Assembly (NCBI RefSeq): GCF_032586155.1
Contig: NZ_JAWHTC010000004.1
Location: 1 to 64,000, forward strand
DNA length: 64,000 nt
DNA from: JAWHTC01 sp032586155
GTDB lineage: Bacteria; Pseudomonadota; Alphaproteobacteria; Rhodobacterales; Rhodobacteraceae
Direction: 5' to 3'
Below, in pieces: positions 17,399 to 25,666 of the stretch. The stretch's first letter is position 1. Each line of letters opens with the position of its first letter. A model generated the notes under the pieces. It did no database searches and was not told the DNA's origin. It saw only the letters and a list, made by a program, of their open reading frames with translations. The translations under genes and the position numbers were made by a program.

Positions 17399-17862
17399 CG
17401 CTCTCGGGCAACCAGAAACGCAAGATGAAAAGCGCCTCTCGGCTCTATGCCGTGCAGGCGCTTTATCAGATGGAACAATCCGGCCAGACGGTCGAACAGG
17501 TGATCGTCGAGTTCGAGGATTTCCGCTTTGGCGCTGAATATGACGAAGGCGAAATGGCCGAGGGCGATCCCGCACTGTTCCGCTCTCTGATGCAGGATGC
17601 CGTCAACTTCCAGGCGCCGATCGACCAGATGACCGACCGGGCGCTGGTGGCGAAATGGCCCATCGCCCGGATCGACCCGACCCTGCGCGCGCTGTTCCGT
17701 GCCGCCGGGGCCGAACTGACCCAGTCGAATACGCCGCCCAAGGTGGTGATCACCGAGTTCGTTGACGTCGCCCGCGCGTTCTTCCCCGAGGGCAAGGAGC
17801 CGCAATTCGTCAACGCCGTGCTCGATCACATGGCGCGCGAGGCAAAGCCCGAGGCGTTCTGA
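17395..17862 (+). CDS. nusB: Transcription antitermination factor NusB
   Basis: 155 aa, all-helical NusB fold. The N-terminus KMKSASRLYAVQALYQMEQSG is the arginine-rich boxA RNA-binding helix, and the C-terminal PPKVVITEFVDVARAFF...EPQFVNAVLDHMARE is the family signature. It binds boxA with NusE (S10) in rRNA antitermination. The ribH-nusB pair with ATGA overlap is common in alphaproteobacteria. It converges on the small secreted protein gene at 17872 with a 9-bp gap. Confidence 0.94.
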   Translation: MTLSGNQKRKMKSASRLYAVQALYQMEQSGQTVEQVIVEFEDFRFGAEYDEGEMAEGDPALFRSLMQDAVNFQAPIDQMTDRALVAKWPIARIDPTLRALFRAAGAELTQSNTPPKVVITEFVDVARAFFPEGKEPQFVNAVLDHMAREAKPEAF

Positions 17863-17871
17863 AAACAGGCC

Positions 17872-18246
17872 CTATTTCAAGACACCTGTGGTCACCCGTC
17901 CTTTTCGGGCGCCTGTCATGTGCGTCATGCGGACATTGTTGCCATCCATCTCGACTTTTAGGCAGGCCGTGCCGGTTTCCTTTTTGTTGATGATCAGGTT
18001 CCGGCAATACATGCGTTTGCTCCAGACCCAGCTGCCGTGGTAGCCGCCGCCGCTGTTCAACTTGCCGTCGGTCTTGCCATTGGCGCGCACGACACCATGG
18101 CCACCGTCGAAAACGATTTTCTTGCCGACAAAGATGTTTCGGAAGTCCGCTTCCTTCTTGATGCGTTTCCAGTTTTCCGCGCTGGCCGCGCCGGGCAACG
18201 CGATGGCAAGTCCAAGAATGAATGCACTCAATGCTTTGCTGCGCAT
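17872..18246 (-). CDS. Small secreted protein, paralogue A
   Basis: 124 aa with a Sec signal peptide (cleavage near ASAEN). The mature part carries FVGKKIVFDGGHGVVRANGKTDG and then YCRNLIINKKETGTACLKVEMDGNNVRM. Two cysteines flank the core and could form a disulfide. The same pattern occurs in the next gene (18364-18726), so the pair is a tandem duplication. It resembles the DUF995-like fold of small periplasmic proteins, but I cannot fix a family. GGGAGG precedes the ATG. Confidence 0.75.
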   Translation of the reverse strand: MRSKALSAFILGLAIALPGAASAENWKRIKKEADFRNIFVGKKIVFDGGHGVVRANGKTDGKLNSGGGYHGSWVWSKRMYCRNLIINKKETGTACLKVEMDGNNVRMTHMTGARKGRVTTGVLK

Positions 18247-18363
18247 GAATCCCTCCCAATATCAGTTGCTTCAATAGGTCCAGCCTAGCAGAGGGTGTGC
18301 CATCTGCCAAAGGCTTCGATCACCTGAAAAACCGGAGGCTGTGCTGGCCGTGGCTTGAGCAGG

Positions 18364-18726
18364 CTATTCCATCGTTGCCGAATAGGCACGCCCTTCGCCC
18401 TTGTCGCGAATGAGGCGCAGGTTATTGCCATCCACTTCAACCTGCATGCAGATCACGCCGGTCTCATCCCCGTCGATCACAAGGTTGCGGCAGTAAAACC
18501 CGTCTTCCCAGGTCCAGGTCCCCGTGTAATCCACCTCCTGCGGCTTTGTCAGGCTGCCCTCTGTGGTGCCATCGGCGTGGATCAACGTTGTGCCCACCGA
18601 AAAGGTAATCACCCGGCCCACCACCTGGTCGTTGAATTGCTCAGATGTCTCGATTCGCGTGAACTCGGCAAGTGCCGCCGTTGGGGTCGCCAGGGCGATG
18701 CTCAGAAGAAGGGCCTTGATCCGCAT
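18364..18726 (-). CDS. Small secreted protein, paralogue B
   Basis: 120 aa with a Sec signal (cleavage near ALAEF). Core VVGRVITFSVGTTLIHADGTTEG followed by GFYCRNLVIDGDETGVICMQVEVDGNNLRLI aligns along its length with paralogue A, including both cysteines. Charge differs strongly: this copy is acidic, paralogue A is basic. The genes lie 117 bp apart on the same strand. Function unknown; possibly a periplasmic binding or inhibitor protein. Confidence 0.75.
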   Translation of the reverse strand: MRIKALLLSIALATPTAALAEFTRIETSEQFNDQVVGRVITFSVGTTLIHADGTTEGSLTKPQEVDYTGTWTWEDGFYCRNLVIDGDETGVICMQVEVDGNNLRLIRDKGEGRAYSATME

Positions 18727-18768
18727 GTCACTCTCCTATGCAGCCGCAGGCGGCAACATGCCACCCAA

Positions 18769-19797
18769 TCACGAAATCCGCGCCACCACGTAATCCGCAA
18801 TGTCGCGCAGCATGTCGCGCACCTCATGTTTGGGCAACACCTCAAGCGCTGTTTTGGCCTTTTCGGCCCAGGCCAGCGCATCGTCGCGCGTCGCCGCCAA
18901 CGTATCGTGTTTGTTCAACAGTCCAAGGGCGAACTCCAGATCGCCCTCGCCCTGCTTGCCCTTCTCGATGGTGCGCTGCCAGAAGGCGCGCTCCTCGGCA
19001 TCGGCCTTGGCCACGGCCTTGATCACCGGCAGGGTCAGCTTGCGTTCGCGGAAATCGTCGCCCACGTTTTTGCCGGTTGCCGCCACGTCGCCGGAATAAT
19101 CCAGCAGGTCATCGACGATTTGGAACGCAATCCCAAGCGCATCACCATAGTTGTAAAGCGCCTGCACCTGCTCTTCCGGCGCACCTGCAATCACGCCGCC
19201 CACCTCGGTGGCGGCTGAAAACAACGCAGCCGTCTTGCCCCGCACCACCTGCAGGTACACGCTTTCGTCGGTGCGCAGATCCTGCGCCGCTGTCAGCTGC
19301 AACACCTCACCTTCGGCGATCGTGGCCGAGGCATTGGCCAGAATGTCCAGCACGCGCAGCGATCCTGTTTCCACCATCAACTGAAAGGACCGCGAAAACA
19401 GGTAGTCGCCCACAAGAACGCTCGACTTGTTGTCCCAGAGCAGGTTCGCCGTCGGCCGTCCACGGCGCTGGCCGCTTTCATCGACCACGTCGTCATGCAA
19501 CAGGGTCGCGGTGTGGATGAACTCGACCGTCGCCGCCAGATGCACGTCATAGGGTCCGTCATAGCCGCACAAATCCGCCGCCGCCAAGGTCAGCATCGGG
19601 CGCAAGCGTTTGCCCCCGGCTTCGACCAGATGTGCGGTCACTTCCGGGATGCGCGGCGCGTGTTCGCTCGCCATCCGCTCGCGGATCAGGACGTTGACCG
19701 CCGCCATCCCACCTTCGAGGTGCGCGGCAAGCCGTTCATGCGGTTTTACGGAAAGCTGGTCCAAGCTCTTCACACTCCCGTTGGCACGTCTCGACAA
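18769..19797 (-). CDS. Long-chain trans-polyprenyl diphosphate synthase (ubiquinone side chain)
   Basis: Up to 342 aa. The extreme start is uncertain: TTG 19797, GTG 19776 or TTG 19764 are all possible. Family motifs: GGKRLRPMLTL, the first aspartate-rich motif LHDDVVDESGQRRGRPTANL, and the second FQIVDDLLDYSGD. These bind Mg and allylic diphosphate for chain elongation with isopentenyl diphosphate. Rhodobacterales use Q-10, so decaprenyl diphosphate synthase is the likely product. It is divergent from the DUF2007 gene across only 29 bp. Confidence 0.92.
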   Translation of the reverse strand: MSRRANGSVKSLDQLSVKPHERLAAHLEGGMAAVNVLIRERMASEHAPRIPEVTAHLVEAGGKRLRPMLTLAAADLCGYDGPYDVHLAATVEFIHTATLLHDDVVDESGQRRGRPTANLLWDNKSSVLVGDYLFSRSFQLMVETGSLRVLDILANASATIAEGEVLQLTAAQDLRTDESVYLQVVRGKTAALFSAATEVGGVIAGAPEEQVQALYNYGDALGIAFQIVDDLLDYSGDVAATGKNVGDDFRERKLTLPVIKAVAKADAEERAFWQRTIEKGKQGEGDLEFALGLLNKHDTLAATRDDALAWAEKAKTALEVLPKHEVRDMLRDIADYVVARIS

Positions 19798-19826
19798 ACC
19801 GATACCGATGCCCTTATCTCATCCCC

Positions 19827-20042
19827 ATGAAACAGCTTCTCGCCACCTCCGACCCCACCGTGATCGCCTTTGCCAAGACACTGCTTCAGGGCGAGGGTAT
19901 AACGGCCTTTGAAATGGACGTAAACATGAGCATTCTCGAAGGCTCCATTGGCATATTGCCGCGCCGTCTGATGGTGGCGGATGCCGAATTTGATGCCGCC
20001 GCCCGGGCGCTGCGTGACAACGATATAGAAGTCCATGACTGA
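19827..20042 (+). CDS. DUF2007 small protein (putative signal-transducing)
   Basis: 71 aa. MKQLLATSDPTVIAFAKTLLQGEGI followed by MSILEGSIGILPRRLMVADAEFDAA matches the DUF2007 ferredoxin-like fold. No catalytic residues are known. It overlaps the start of the downstream methyltransferase by 8 bp, a strong sign of coupled translation. This order (polyprenyl synthase, DUF2007, TrmN6-like) is common in alphaproteobacteria. Confidence 0.85.
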   Translation: MKQLLATSDPTVIAFAKTLLQGEGITAFEMDVNMSILEGSIGILPRRLMVADAEFDAAARALRDNDIEVHD

Positions 20043-20787
20043 CCTGACGCGCGACCTGTTTCTGGGCGGGGCTTTGACGCTGCACCAGCCCAAAACGGGT
20101 TATCGCGCCGGGGTTGACCCTGTGTTGCTGGCGGCCGCGGTCAATGCCAGCGCCGGTCAGACCGTGCTGGACCTCGGCTGTGGGGCAGGGGCCGCCGCGC
20201 TTTGCCTTGGGCAGCGTATTCCCGGCCTCACCCTGACGGGGCTGGAACTGCAACCTGACTATGCCGCGCTGGCCCGTCGCAATGCCTCGGAAAACAATAT
20301 CTTGCTCGAGGTACTCGAAGGCAACCTGACCCAGATGCCCGCCACTCTGAAGCAACGCCAGTTCAACCACGTCATCACCAATCCGCCGTACTTCGACCGC
20401 GCCCGTGGTAGCCGCGCCCCGGATACCCGCCGTGAGGTCGCGCTGGGGGGCGATACCGCGCTCGAGACCTGGATAGATCAGGCCGCCAAACGCCTTGCTC
20501 CAAGCGGTTATCTCCACATGATCCAGCGGGCAGAGCGCCTGCCCGAGGTTTTGACCCACGTGGCAAACCGTCTCGGTTCGATCCAGCTCCTGCCGCTGAT
20601 CCCACGCCCCGGGCGGGACAGCCAGTTGGTGATCCTGCGGGCCCGCAAGGGCGGCCGGGCGGCCTTCCGCCTGCACGATGGTCTGCTGATGCACGACGGG
20701 GCCGAGCATCCCGGAGACCGGGAAAACTATTCTGAAACAATAGGCTCGGTCCTGCGCAACGGCGCGGGGCTGCCCTTCCCCGGCTGA
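20035..20787 (+). CDS. TrmN6-like tRNA1(Val) adenine-N6 methyltransferase
   Basis: 250 aa. SAM-binding motif VLDLGCGAGAAALCLG (about residues 44-59), GLELQPDY acidic loop, and the N6-adenine methyltransferase motif NPPYF (about 118). The N-terminal LTLHQPKTGYRAGVDPVLLAAA is typical of YfiC/TrmN6, which methylates A37 of tRNA1(Val). The target is inferred from family. The start at ATG 20035 lies within the DUF2007 gene. Confidence 0.88.
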   Translation: MTDLTRDLFLGGALTLHQPKTGYRAGVDPVLLAAAVNASAGQTVLDLGCGAGAAALCLGQRIPGLTLTGLELQPDYAALARRNASENNILLEVLEGNLTQMPATLKQRQFNHVITNPPYFDRARGSRAPDTRREVALGGDTALETWIDQAAKRLAPSGYLHMIQRAERLPEVLTHVANRLGSIQLLPLIPRPGRDSQLVILRARKGGRAAFRLHDGLLMHDGAEHPGDRENYSETIGSVLRNGAGLPFPG

Positions 20788-20903
20788 AACGGCCTGCGAG
20801 CCGCTACCATTTCTTCATCTTTGCATGACGATCCTGCGTGACACTCGCCGGAATTTATGATGCACTTGTCGCACGGCTTTTACATTTCCAAAGGAGGACG
20901 CCC

Positions 20904-21074
20904 ATGAGCTTGAGTTCGCATCTCGAGGAACTGAAGAAGAAACATCATGAGCTTTCGGAGCAGGTCGAGGAAGTTCAACGCACGCCCGGTTCATCCGATG
21001 CCGAGATCGCCGACCTGAAAAAACAGAAACTGCGTCTCAAGGAAGAAATCGCGCGGCTCGAAACCGCCGAATAA
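20904..21074 (+). CDS. YdcH/DUF465 family small coiled-coil protein
   Basis: 56 aa from ATG 20904, chosen for the strong AAGGAGG at 20891-20897. The protein is one long charged helix: LSSHLEELKKKHHELSEQVEEVQ and IADLKKQKLRLKEEIARLE with heptad spacing, the DUF465 signature. Function is unknown; members are short cytosolic helical hairpins. Confidence 0.85.
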   Translation: MSLSSHLEELKKKHHELSEQVEEVQRTPGSSDAEIADLKKQKLRLKEEIARLETAE

Positions 21075-21094
21075 TCAGGATCGCAATCTGGCGC

Positions 21095-21112
21095 GCGCGG
21101 CCAAAGCCGCGC
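21095..21112. terminator. GC-rich hairpin between convergent genes
   Basis: Perfect arms GCGCGGC and GCCGCGC around CAAA, 20 bp after the DUF465 stop and before the LysR stop on the other strand. There is no T-run, so terminator activity is uncertain; it could serve both directions. Confidence 0.35.
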
Positions 21113-21167
21113 CGCTGGCAATCAGTTCCACGTCCCGCGCGTGCACCCTGCACAAAACCGCAGTGTG

Positions 21168-22127
21168 TCATGGACTGTTGTCGGCAATGGAAATCTGTCC
21201 GGCGGGTATGATGTCCATCTGACCTGATACGTGGGCAAGCTTGTCTATCTCATCCAGTATCCAGGTTTTGAATGCCGCGATCTGCGGGCGTTTCTGCTCC
21301 CCTTCACGACACAGAAAGCGGAAATGGGCGTCAGTCCCCAACGCAAGCCGGTAAGGCGCAACCAACCGGCCCTCCGCAAGGTCTTTCACAACAAAACCCC
21401 GCCGGCCCATTACGACGCCGACTCCGGCCAGGGCTGCGTCGATGGCGTGGTCCGTCTGACTGAAGAAGGCCGTGTACTTGGGTTCGTGGGTGATACCAGC
21501 CGCCCGAAACCACGCGGGCCAGTCACACGGCGGGTCAAGAAAATCGACCGAGTGATCATAAATCAGTGGCGCCTGCTTCAAATCCTCGGGGGTCGGGTAA
21601 ATGCGCGCCATGTCCGGTGTCATCACCGGGGTGACCCACTCCTTTGCAAGGGCAACGGAATGCAAGCCGGGATCGGGGCCATAACCAAAGCGAATGGCCA
21701 CATCAATGTCATCCTGATCAAATGACACGATCCGCAACGAGGCCGAGAACCTGAGCTCAATTTCGGGATGTTGTCGCGCAAACTCGTATAGGCGCGGCGC
21801 CAGCCACTTGGATGTAAATCCGGGTCCGGCTGTAACGGTCAGGCTGTTGTCGTCCTGCAAGCGCCGCGTCGCCCGCCACGCCGCGCCCAGAGCCTCGAAC
21901 CCGTCTCGCGCCCCCGGCGCCAGGGTGCGCCCGGCTTCGGTCAATTCCACCTTGCGGTTCAGCCGGTGAAACAGCAGCGTGCCCAGATGCTCCTCCAGCG
22001 ACTTGATCTGGAATGACAGCGCCGCCGGGGTCACTCCCAACTCATCAGCGGCCAATGAAAACGACATGTGCCGGGCAGCAGCATCAAAGGCGCGCAACGC
22101 GGTCAATGGGGGAAGGCGGTCGGTCAT
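21168..22127 (-). CDS. LysR-family regulator (GcvA-like)
   Basis: 319 aa from ATG 22127 (MTDRLPPLTALRAFDAAARH), which is the family start; upstream codons in the frame are not conserved. Winged helix-turn-helix at residues about 5-62 (FSLAADELGVTPAALSFQIKSLEEHLGTLLFHR), followed by a LysR substrate-binding domain. It sits divergent to a possible small ORF (22233-22400). A perfect dyad immediately upstream of its start suggests autoregulation. The inducer is unknown. Confidence 0.92.
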   Translation of the reverse strand: MTDRLPPLTALRAFDAAARHMSFSLAADELGVTPAALSFQIKSLEEHLGTLLFHRLNRKVELTEAGRTLAPGARDGFEALGAAWRATRRLQDDNSLTVTAGPGFTSKWLAPRLYEFARQHPEIELRFSASLRIVSFDQDDIDVAIRFGYGPDPGLHSVALAKEWVTPVMTPDMARIYPTPEDLKQAPLIYDHSVDFLDPPCDWPAWFRAAGITHEPKYTAFFSQTDHAIDAALAGVGVVMGRRGFVVKDLAEGRLVAPYRLALGTDAHFRFLCREGEQKRPQIAAFKTWILDEIDKLAHVSGQMDIIPAGQISIADNSP

Positions 22128-22129
22128 AG

Positions 22130-22144
22130 TTAAGAAAATCTTAA
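22130..22144. promoter_or_regulatory. LysR-type operator candidate TTAAGA-AAA-TCTTAA
   Basis: Perfect 6-bp inverted repeat with 3-bp spacer starting 3 bp upstream of the LysR ATG. It contains a T-N11-A core as LysR boxes do. Position suits autorepression. Confidence 0.45.
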
Positions 22145-22232
22145 TTGAAGGCGCAGAAAGTCTCGTTTGCACCCAGCATACACGCAGATGTATCAAAGTC
22201 ACATCGAAAATATTGAAGTAAAGAGGCCCCAG

Positions 22233-22400
22233 ATGTTGGAAACCGCAACCACGACCCAGATGCAATCGCACTACCAATGCAGCCACGCTCTGCGCGCGCA
22301 GGCCTTTCGTTCGGTCTTCCGCTGGGTTGTGGGTCTGTTCAGATACGAAAAAGGGCCGCGCCGGATGGCGCGACCCCTTGATTGTGCGGCATGTGCCTGA
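22233..22400 (+). CDS. Possible 55-aa basic helical protein divergent from LysR
   Basis: ATG 22233 follows AAGAGGCCCCAG, a plausible ribosome binding site. The product contains HALRAQAFRSVFRWVVGLFRYEK, an amphipathic arginine-rich helix of the kind found in DUF1127-like small proteins. Its 3' codons read through the phaB terminator hairpin (22348-22379), which weakens the case. Being divergent to a LysR gene, it could be its target. Confidence 0.3.
   Translation: MLETATTTQMQSHYQCSHALRAQAFRSVFRWVVGLFRYEKGPRRMARPLDCAACA
22348..22379 (-). terminator. Rho-independent terminator of phaB
   Basis: On the minus strand: AAGGGGTCGCGCC, loop ATCC, GGCGCGGCCCTTTTT. The stem has about 12 pairs with one bulge and ends in a T-run, 25 bp after the phaB stop. 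Confidence 0.85.
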
Positions 22401-22403
22401 GGC

Positions 22404-23126
22404 TTACACGAAGAATTGTGCGCCGTTGGCCGAGATGGTGCTGCCGTTGATAAAGCCGGCCTCGTCGCGTGCGAGGAAGGCCACGCAATCGGCGATTTCC
22501 GAAGGCTCGCCCAAGCGGCCTGCCGGGATACCAGCAATGATCGAATCACGCACTTTTTCCGGGATCGCCATGACCATTTCGGTGCCGATGTATCCGGGGC
22601 AGACGGCGTTGGCGGTGATGCCCGCGCGCGCGCCTTCTTGTGCCAGCGACTTGACGATCCCCAGATCGCCCGCCTTGGTGGCGGCATAGTTCACCTGCGC
22701 GAACTGGCCTTTCTGACCGTTGATCGACGAAATCACGATCACACGGCCGAACTTGCGCTCACGCATGCCGGGCCAGATCGGGTGCACGGTGTTGAACACG
22801 CCCGTGAGGTTGGTGTCGATCACCTGGTGCCACTGTTCGGGTGTCATCTTGTGGAACGGTGCGTCGCGGGTGATGCCGGCATTGGCGACAACCACTTCGA
22901 TCGGGCCAAGATCGGCCTCGACCTGCTCGATGCCCGCCTTGGACGATTCGTAGTCGCCGACATTCCACTTGTAGGTCTTAATACCGGTTTCCTCGGTGAA
23001 CTTGGCCGCGGCCTCGTCATTGCCGGCATAGGTGGCGGCAACTTCGTAGCCATCCGCTTTCAGCCGCTTCGAGATCGCCTCGCCAATACCGCGCGAGCCT
23101 CCGGTAACCAGTGCAACTCTTCCCAT
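22404..23126 (-). CDS. phaB: Acetoacetyl-CoA reductase
   Basis: 240 aa short-chain dehydrogenase. Cofactor motif VALVTGGSRGIGEAI, NAG motif VVVANAGITRD, catalytic ISSINGQKGQFAQVNYAATKAG (Ser, Tyr, Lys), and the PhaB-specific TVHPIWPGMRERKFGRV. It reduces acetoacetyl-CoA to (R)-3-hydroxybutyryl-CoA with NADPH for polyhydroxybutyrate. AGGAGG precedes the ATG. It lies downstream of phaA but is separated by a terminator, so it probably has its own promoter. The product also feeds the ethylmalonyl-CoA pathway. Confidence 0.95.
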   Translation of the reverse strand: MGRVALVTGGSRGIGEAISKRLKADGYEVAATYAGNDEAAAKFTEETGIKTYKWNVGDYESSKAGIEQVEADLGPIEVVVANAGITRDAPFHKMTPEQWHQVIDTNLTGVFNTVHPIWPGMRERKFGRVIVISSINGQKGQFAQVNYAATKAGDLGIVKSLAQEGARAGITANAVCPGYIGTEMVMAIPEKVRDSIIAGIPAGRLGEPSEIADCVAFLARDEAGFINGSTISANGAQFFV

Positions 23127-23264
23127 GGTGTCCTCCTGAATATCTGTATTGCGTTGGTAATGCTGTTACGCAGAATATCGGGAATACGCAACATTATTGC
23201 GCAAAGAAAATGCCGCAGCGCAGCTATTTTTTGCCGATTTTCCGCTGATTTCCCTTTCGAAACG

Positions 23265-23292
23265 AAAAAGGGCGCCGAATCGGCGCCCCTTT
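23265..23292 (-). terminator. Rho-independent terminator of phaA
   Basis: Minus strand: AAGGGGCGCCGATTCGGCGCCCTTTTT, a stem of GGGCGCCG/CGGCGCCC with loop ATT followed by five T, 24 bp after the phaA stop. Confidence 0.88.
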
Positions 23293-23315
23293 GGAATGTG
23301 TCACGCGACCATCAA

Positions 23316-24491
23316 TCAGTCCCGCTCGAGGCACATGGCCACGCCCATGCCGCCACCGATGCACAGTGTGGCGAGACCCTTCTTGGCGTCGCGGCGCTGC
23401 ATTTCGAACAGCAGGGTGTTAAGAACCCGTGCGCCCGAGGCGCCGATCGGGTGGCCGATGGCAATCGCGCCGCCGTTGACGTTCACAATCGCCGGATCCC
23501 AACCCATGTCCTTGTTCACGGCGCAGGCCTGTGCGGCGAAGGCTTCGTTGGCTTCGACCAGGTCAAGGTCCTCGGCCTTCCAACCGGCCTTTTCCAGCGC
23601 CTTGCGGCTGGCATAGATCGGGCCGACGCCCATGATCTTCGGGTCCAGCCCGGCGGTGGCGTAGGATGCGATCCGGGCCAGCGGCTGCAGGCCGCGTTTC
23701 TCGGCGTTGGCCGCGCTCATCAGCAGGGCACCGGCGGCGCCGTCATTGATTCCGCTCGCGTTGGCGGCGGTGACGCTGCCGTCCCTGGTGAAGGCCGGCC
23801 GCAGTTTCTGCATGGCCTCCATGGTGGCACCGTGACGGATGTATTCGTCCTTGTCGACAATGATGTCACCCTTGCGGGTCTTGACCGTGAAGGGGATCAC
23901 CTCGTCGTCGAATTTCCCCGCTTTTTGAGCAGCTTCCGCCTTGTTTTGCGACGCAACGGCGAATTCGTCCTGCATCTCACGGCTGATCTGCCATTGCTCG
24001 GCCACGTTCTCGGCGGTCTGGCCCATGTGGTAACCGTTGAAGGCATCCCACAGACCGTCGCGGATCATCGAGTCGATGTATTTCACGTCACCCATCTTGG
24101 TGCCCGCGCGCAGGTGCGCCACGTGGGGGCTCAGTGACATGCTTTCCTGACCACCGGCGCATACGATGTCGGCATCGCCCAGCTGGATGTGTTGTGCGCC
24201 CAATGCCACCGCGCGCAGGCCCGAACCGCAAACCTGGTTGATGCCCCAGGCCGAGCTTTCGATCGGCAGGCCAGCGTTCACATGCGCTTGGCGCGCAGGG
24301 TTCTGGCCCTGGCCGCCGGTCAGCACTTGGCCCAGGATGGTCTCGCTCACCTCGCCCTTTTCAACGCCGGCACGCTCGACCAGTGCTTCCAGGACGGCCG
24401 AGCCCAGATCATGGGCGGGGGTGTTGGCAAACGAACCCGAAAACGAGCCGACGGCGGTACGTGCGGCGCTTGCGATTACAACATTGGTCAT
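23316..24491 (-). CDS. phaA: Acetyl-CoA acetyltransferase (beta-ketothiolase)
   Basis: 391 aa from ATG 24491 (MTNVVIASAARTAVGSF); the frame extends 65 codons upstream without similarity. Active-site cysteine in INQVCGSGLRAVALG (about 88), AIAIGHPIGASGARV with the catalytic histidine, and the second cysteine in LCIGGGMGVAM. It condenses two acetyl-CoA to acetoacetyl-CoA. It supplies PhaB, hence both PHB storage and the Ccr/Ecm route encoded at 48.8-53.7 kb. GAGGAATTC-type spacing upstream gives a fair ribosome binding site (GGGAAGAGGAATTC). Confidence 0.95.
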   Translation of the reverse strand: MTNVVIASAARTAVGSFSGSFANTPAHDLGSAVLEALVERAGVEKGEVSETILGQVLTGGQGQNPARQAHVNAGLPIESSAWGINQVCGSGLRAVALGAQHIQLGDADIVCAGGQESMSLSPHVAHLRAGTKMGDVKYIDSMIRDGLWDAFNGYHMGQTAENVAEQWQISREMQDEFAVASQNKAEAAQKAGKFDDEVIPFTVKTRKGDIIVDKDEYIRHGATMEAMQKLRPAFTRDGSVTAANASGINDGAAGALLMSAANAEKRGLQPLARIASYATAGLDPKIMGVGPIYASRKALEKAGWKAEDLDLVEANEAFAAQACAVNKDMGWDPAIVNVNGGAIAIGHPIGASGARVLNTLLFEMQRRDAKKGLATLCIGGGMGVAMCLERD

Positions 24492-24695
24492 GCAGAATTC
24501 CTCTTCCCTGGTTGGGGCCGGGATGCTGGACTGCGCCGGACACTTGGACCGGGGCGCGACCCGCAACGGGGGCCCTGTTCCGGGCCTGAATAGCGGAAAT
24601 TCTGCGTTGCGGCAACACACGGCATGCAATTGCATGCGCGACAGGGCGACACAGACGCGTACTTTGGCATGGCTTCGCCGGGGCAAAGGGGGTGT

Positions 24696-25541
24696 TCAGC
24701 CTGCCCGCGCGGTCGTCTCGACATGACGTTCCCAGATCGGATGCACCGTCGGCGCGCCATAGTAGTACCCTTGCAGGCAATCGACCCCGATGGCGGTCAG
24801 ATAGGCCGCATTCTCGGCGCTTTCGACAAACTCGGCCACGGTGAACATGTCGAATTGCTGGGCGATGCTGACCAGCGCCCGGGTCAGAACCTGATTATCG
24901 GGATCGCAATGAATGCCGCGAATGAACTGCCCGTCGATCTTGAGAACGTCGAAGAAGAAATCCTTGAGATAGCGGAACGAGGTGAACCCGGCCCCGAAAT
25001 CATCCAGCGCAAAGCTGATCCCCTTGCTTTGCAACGGCTCCATGAAATTCACCACCAGTTCCGGCGCGTTCATCGCCGAACTCTCGGTGATTTCAAGGAT
25101 CAGCCGCTCGGCCGCTGTGGCGTCACGGTGCAATCCACGTTTCAGCGTTCGCATCCAGCGGTCATAACCGATCGAGCGGGCGGACATGTTGATCGAAAGC
25201 CGCAACCGGGGATGTTCGGCCAGAACTGCCAGCCCCTGTTCCAGCGCCAGGCAATCCATGATCCGCCCGGTCTCGGTGGTTTCAATCTGGTGAATGAACT
25301 CACCGGCAGGGATGATCCGCCCGGATTCGTCCCTGACCCGCAACAGTCCTTCGTAGAAGGCGGCGAATTCCGGGCGTTTGGCTTGAACCACGGGCTGAAA
25401 TGCCAGCATCACCTGTTTATGGCGGACCGCGTCGTCAACTGTTTGTAGCACGGACTTATTACGTGACTGCACGGCATAACTGACCGGGTCCTCATGCCCG
25501 GTCGGAATATCGGCCCATTTTCCCTTGCGGTTGCGCCCCAT
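24696..25541 (-). CDS. EAL-domain c-di-GMP phosphodiesterase
   Basis: 281 aa from ATG 25541, preceded by GGAGGGCACG. The EAL domain fills the protein: FYEGLLRVRD (the EAL triad reads EGL, keeping the metal-binding Glu), LSINMSARSI, LILEITESS, FALDDFGAGFTSFRYLK, VLKIDGQFIR, VAEFVES and LQGYYYGAP. All metal and catalytic residues (E, N, E, DD, K, E, Q) are present, so activity is likely. The N-terminal 45 residues have no sensor domain, signal or helix. A near-consensus CtrA box lies 63 bp upstream. Confidence 0.88.
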   Translation of the reverse strand: MGRNRKGKWADIPTGHEDPVSYAVQSRNKSVLQTVDDAVRHKQVMLAFQPVVQAKRPEFAAFYEGLLRVRDESGRIIPAGEFIHQIETTETGRIMDCLALEQGLAVLAEHPRLRLSINMSARSIGYDRWMRTLKRGLHRDATAAERLILEITESSAMNAPELVVNFMEPLQSKGISFALDDFGAGFTSFRYLKDFFFDVLKIDGQFIRGIHCDPDNQVLTRALVSIAQQFDMFTVAEFVESAENAAYLTAIGVDCLQGYYYGAPTVHPIWERHVETTARAG

Positions 25542-25603
25542 CGTGCCCTCCGTTCCGAGGTGGCGTCGCACCACCACATAGAGGCAGTTTGCGATGCAAG
25601 TGT

Positions 25604-25618
25604 TGAACAGAGGGTTAA
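25604..25618 (-). promoter_or_regulatory. Near-consensus CtrA-type box TTAA-N7-TTCA
   Basis: Read on the minus strand, TTAACCCTCTGTTCAAC matches seven of eight bases of TTAA-N7-TTAA, 63 bp upstream of the EAL gene start. Short motifs occur by chance, so the call is weak. Confidence 0.3.
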
Positions 25619-25666
25619 TTTTCGGCCAATGGCTAAATTTCTTCAGGAAATCCTGAAACCAGGGTC

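Noticed and set aside
15968..17575. 535-codon open frame on the minus strand across ribB, ribH and nusB
   Set aside because: It is antisense to three well-supported genes and has no recognisable domain. Long shadows are common in GC-rich DNA.
22416..24137. 573-codon plus-strand frame over phaB and phaA
   Set aside because: Antisense shadow of two certain genes, crosses their terminator and has no protein features.
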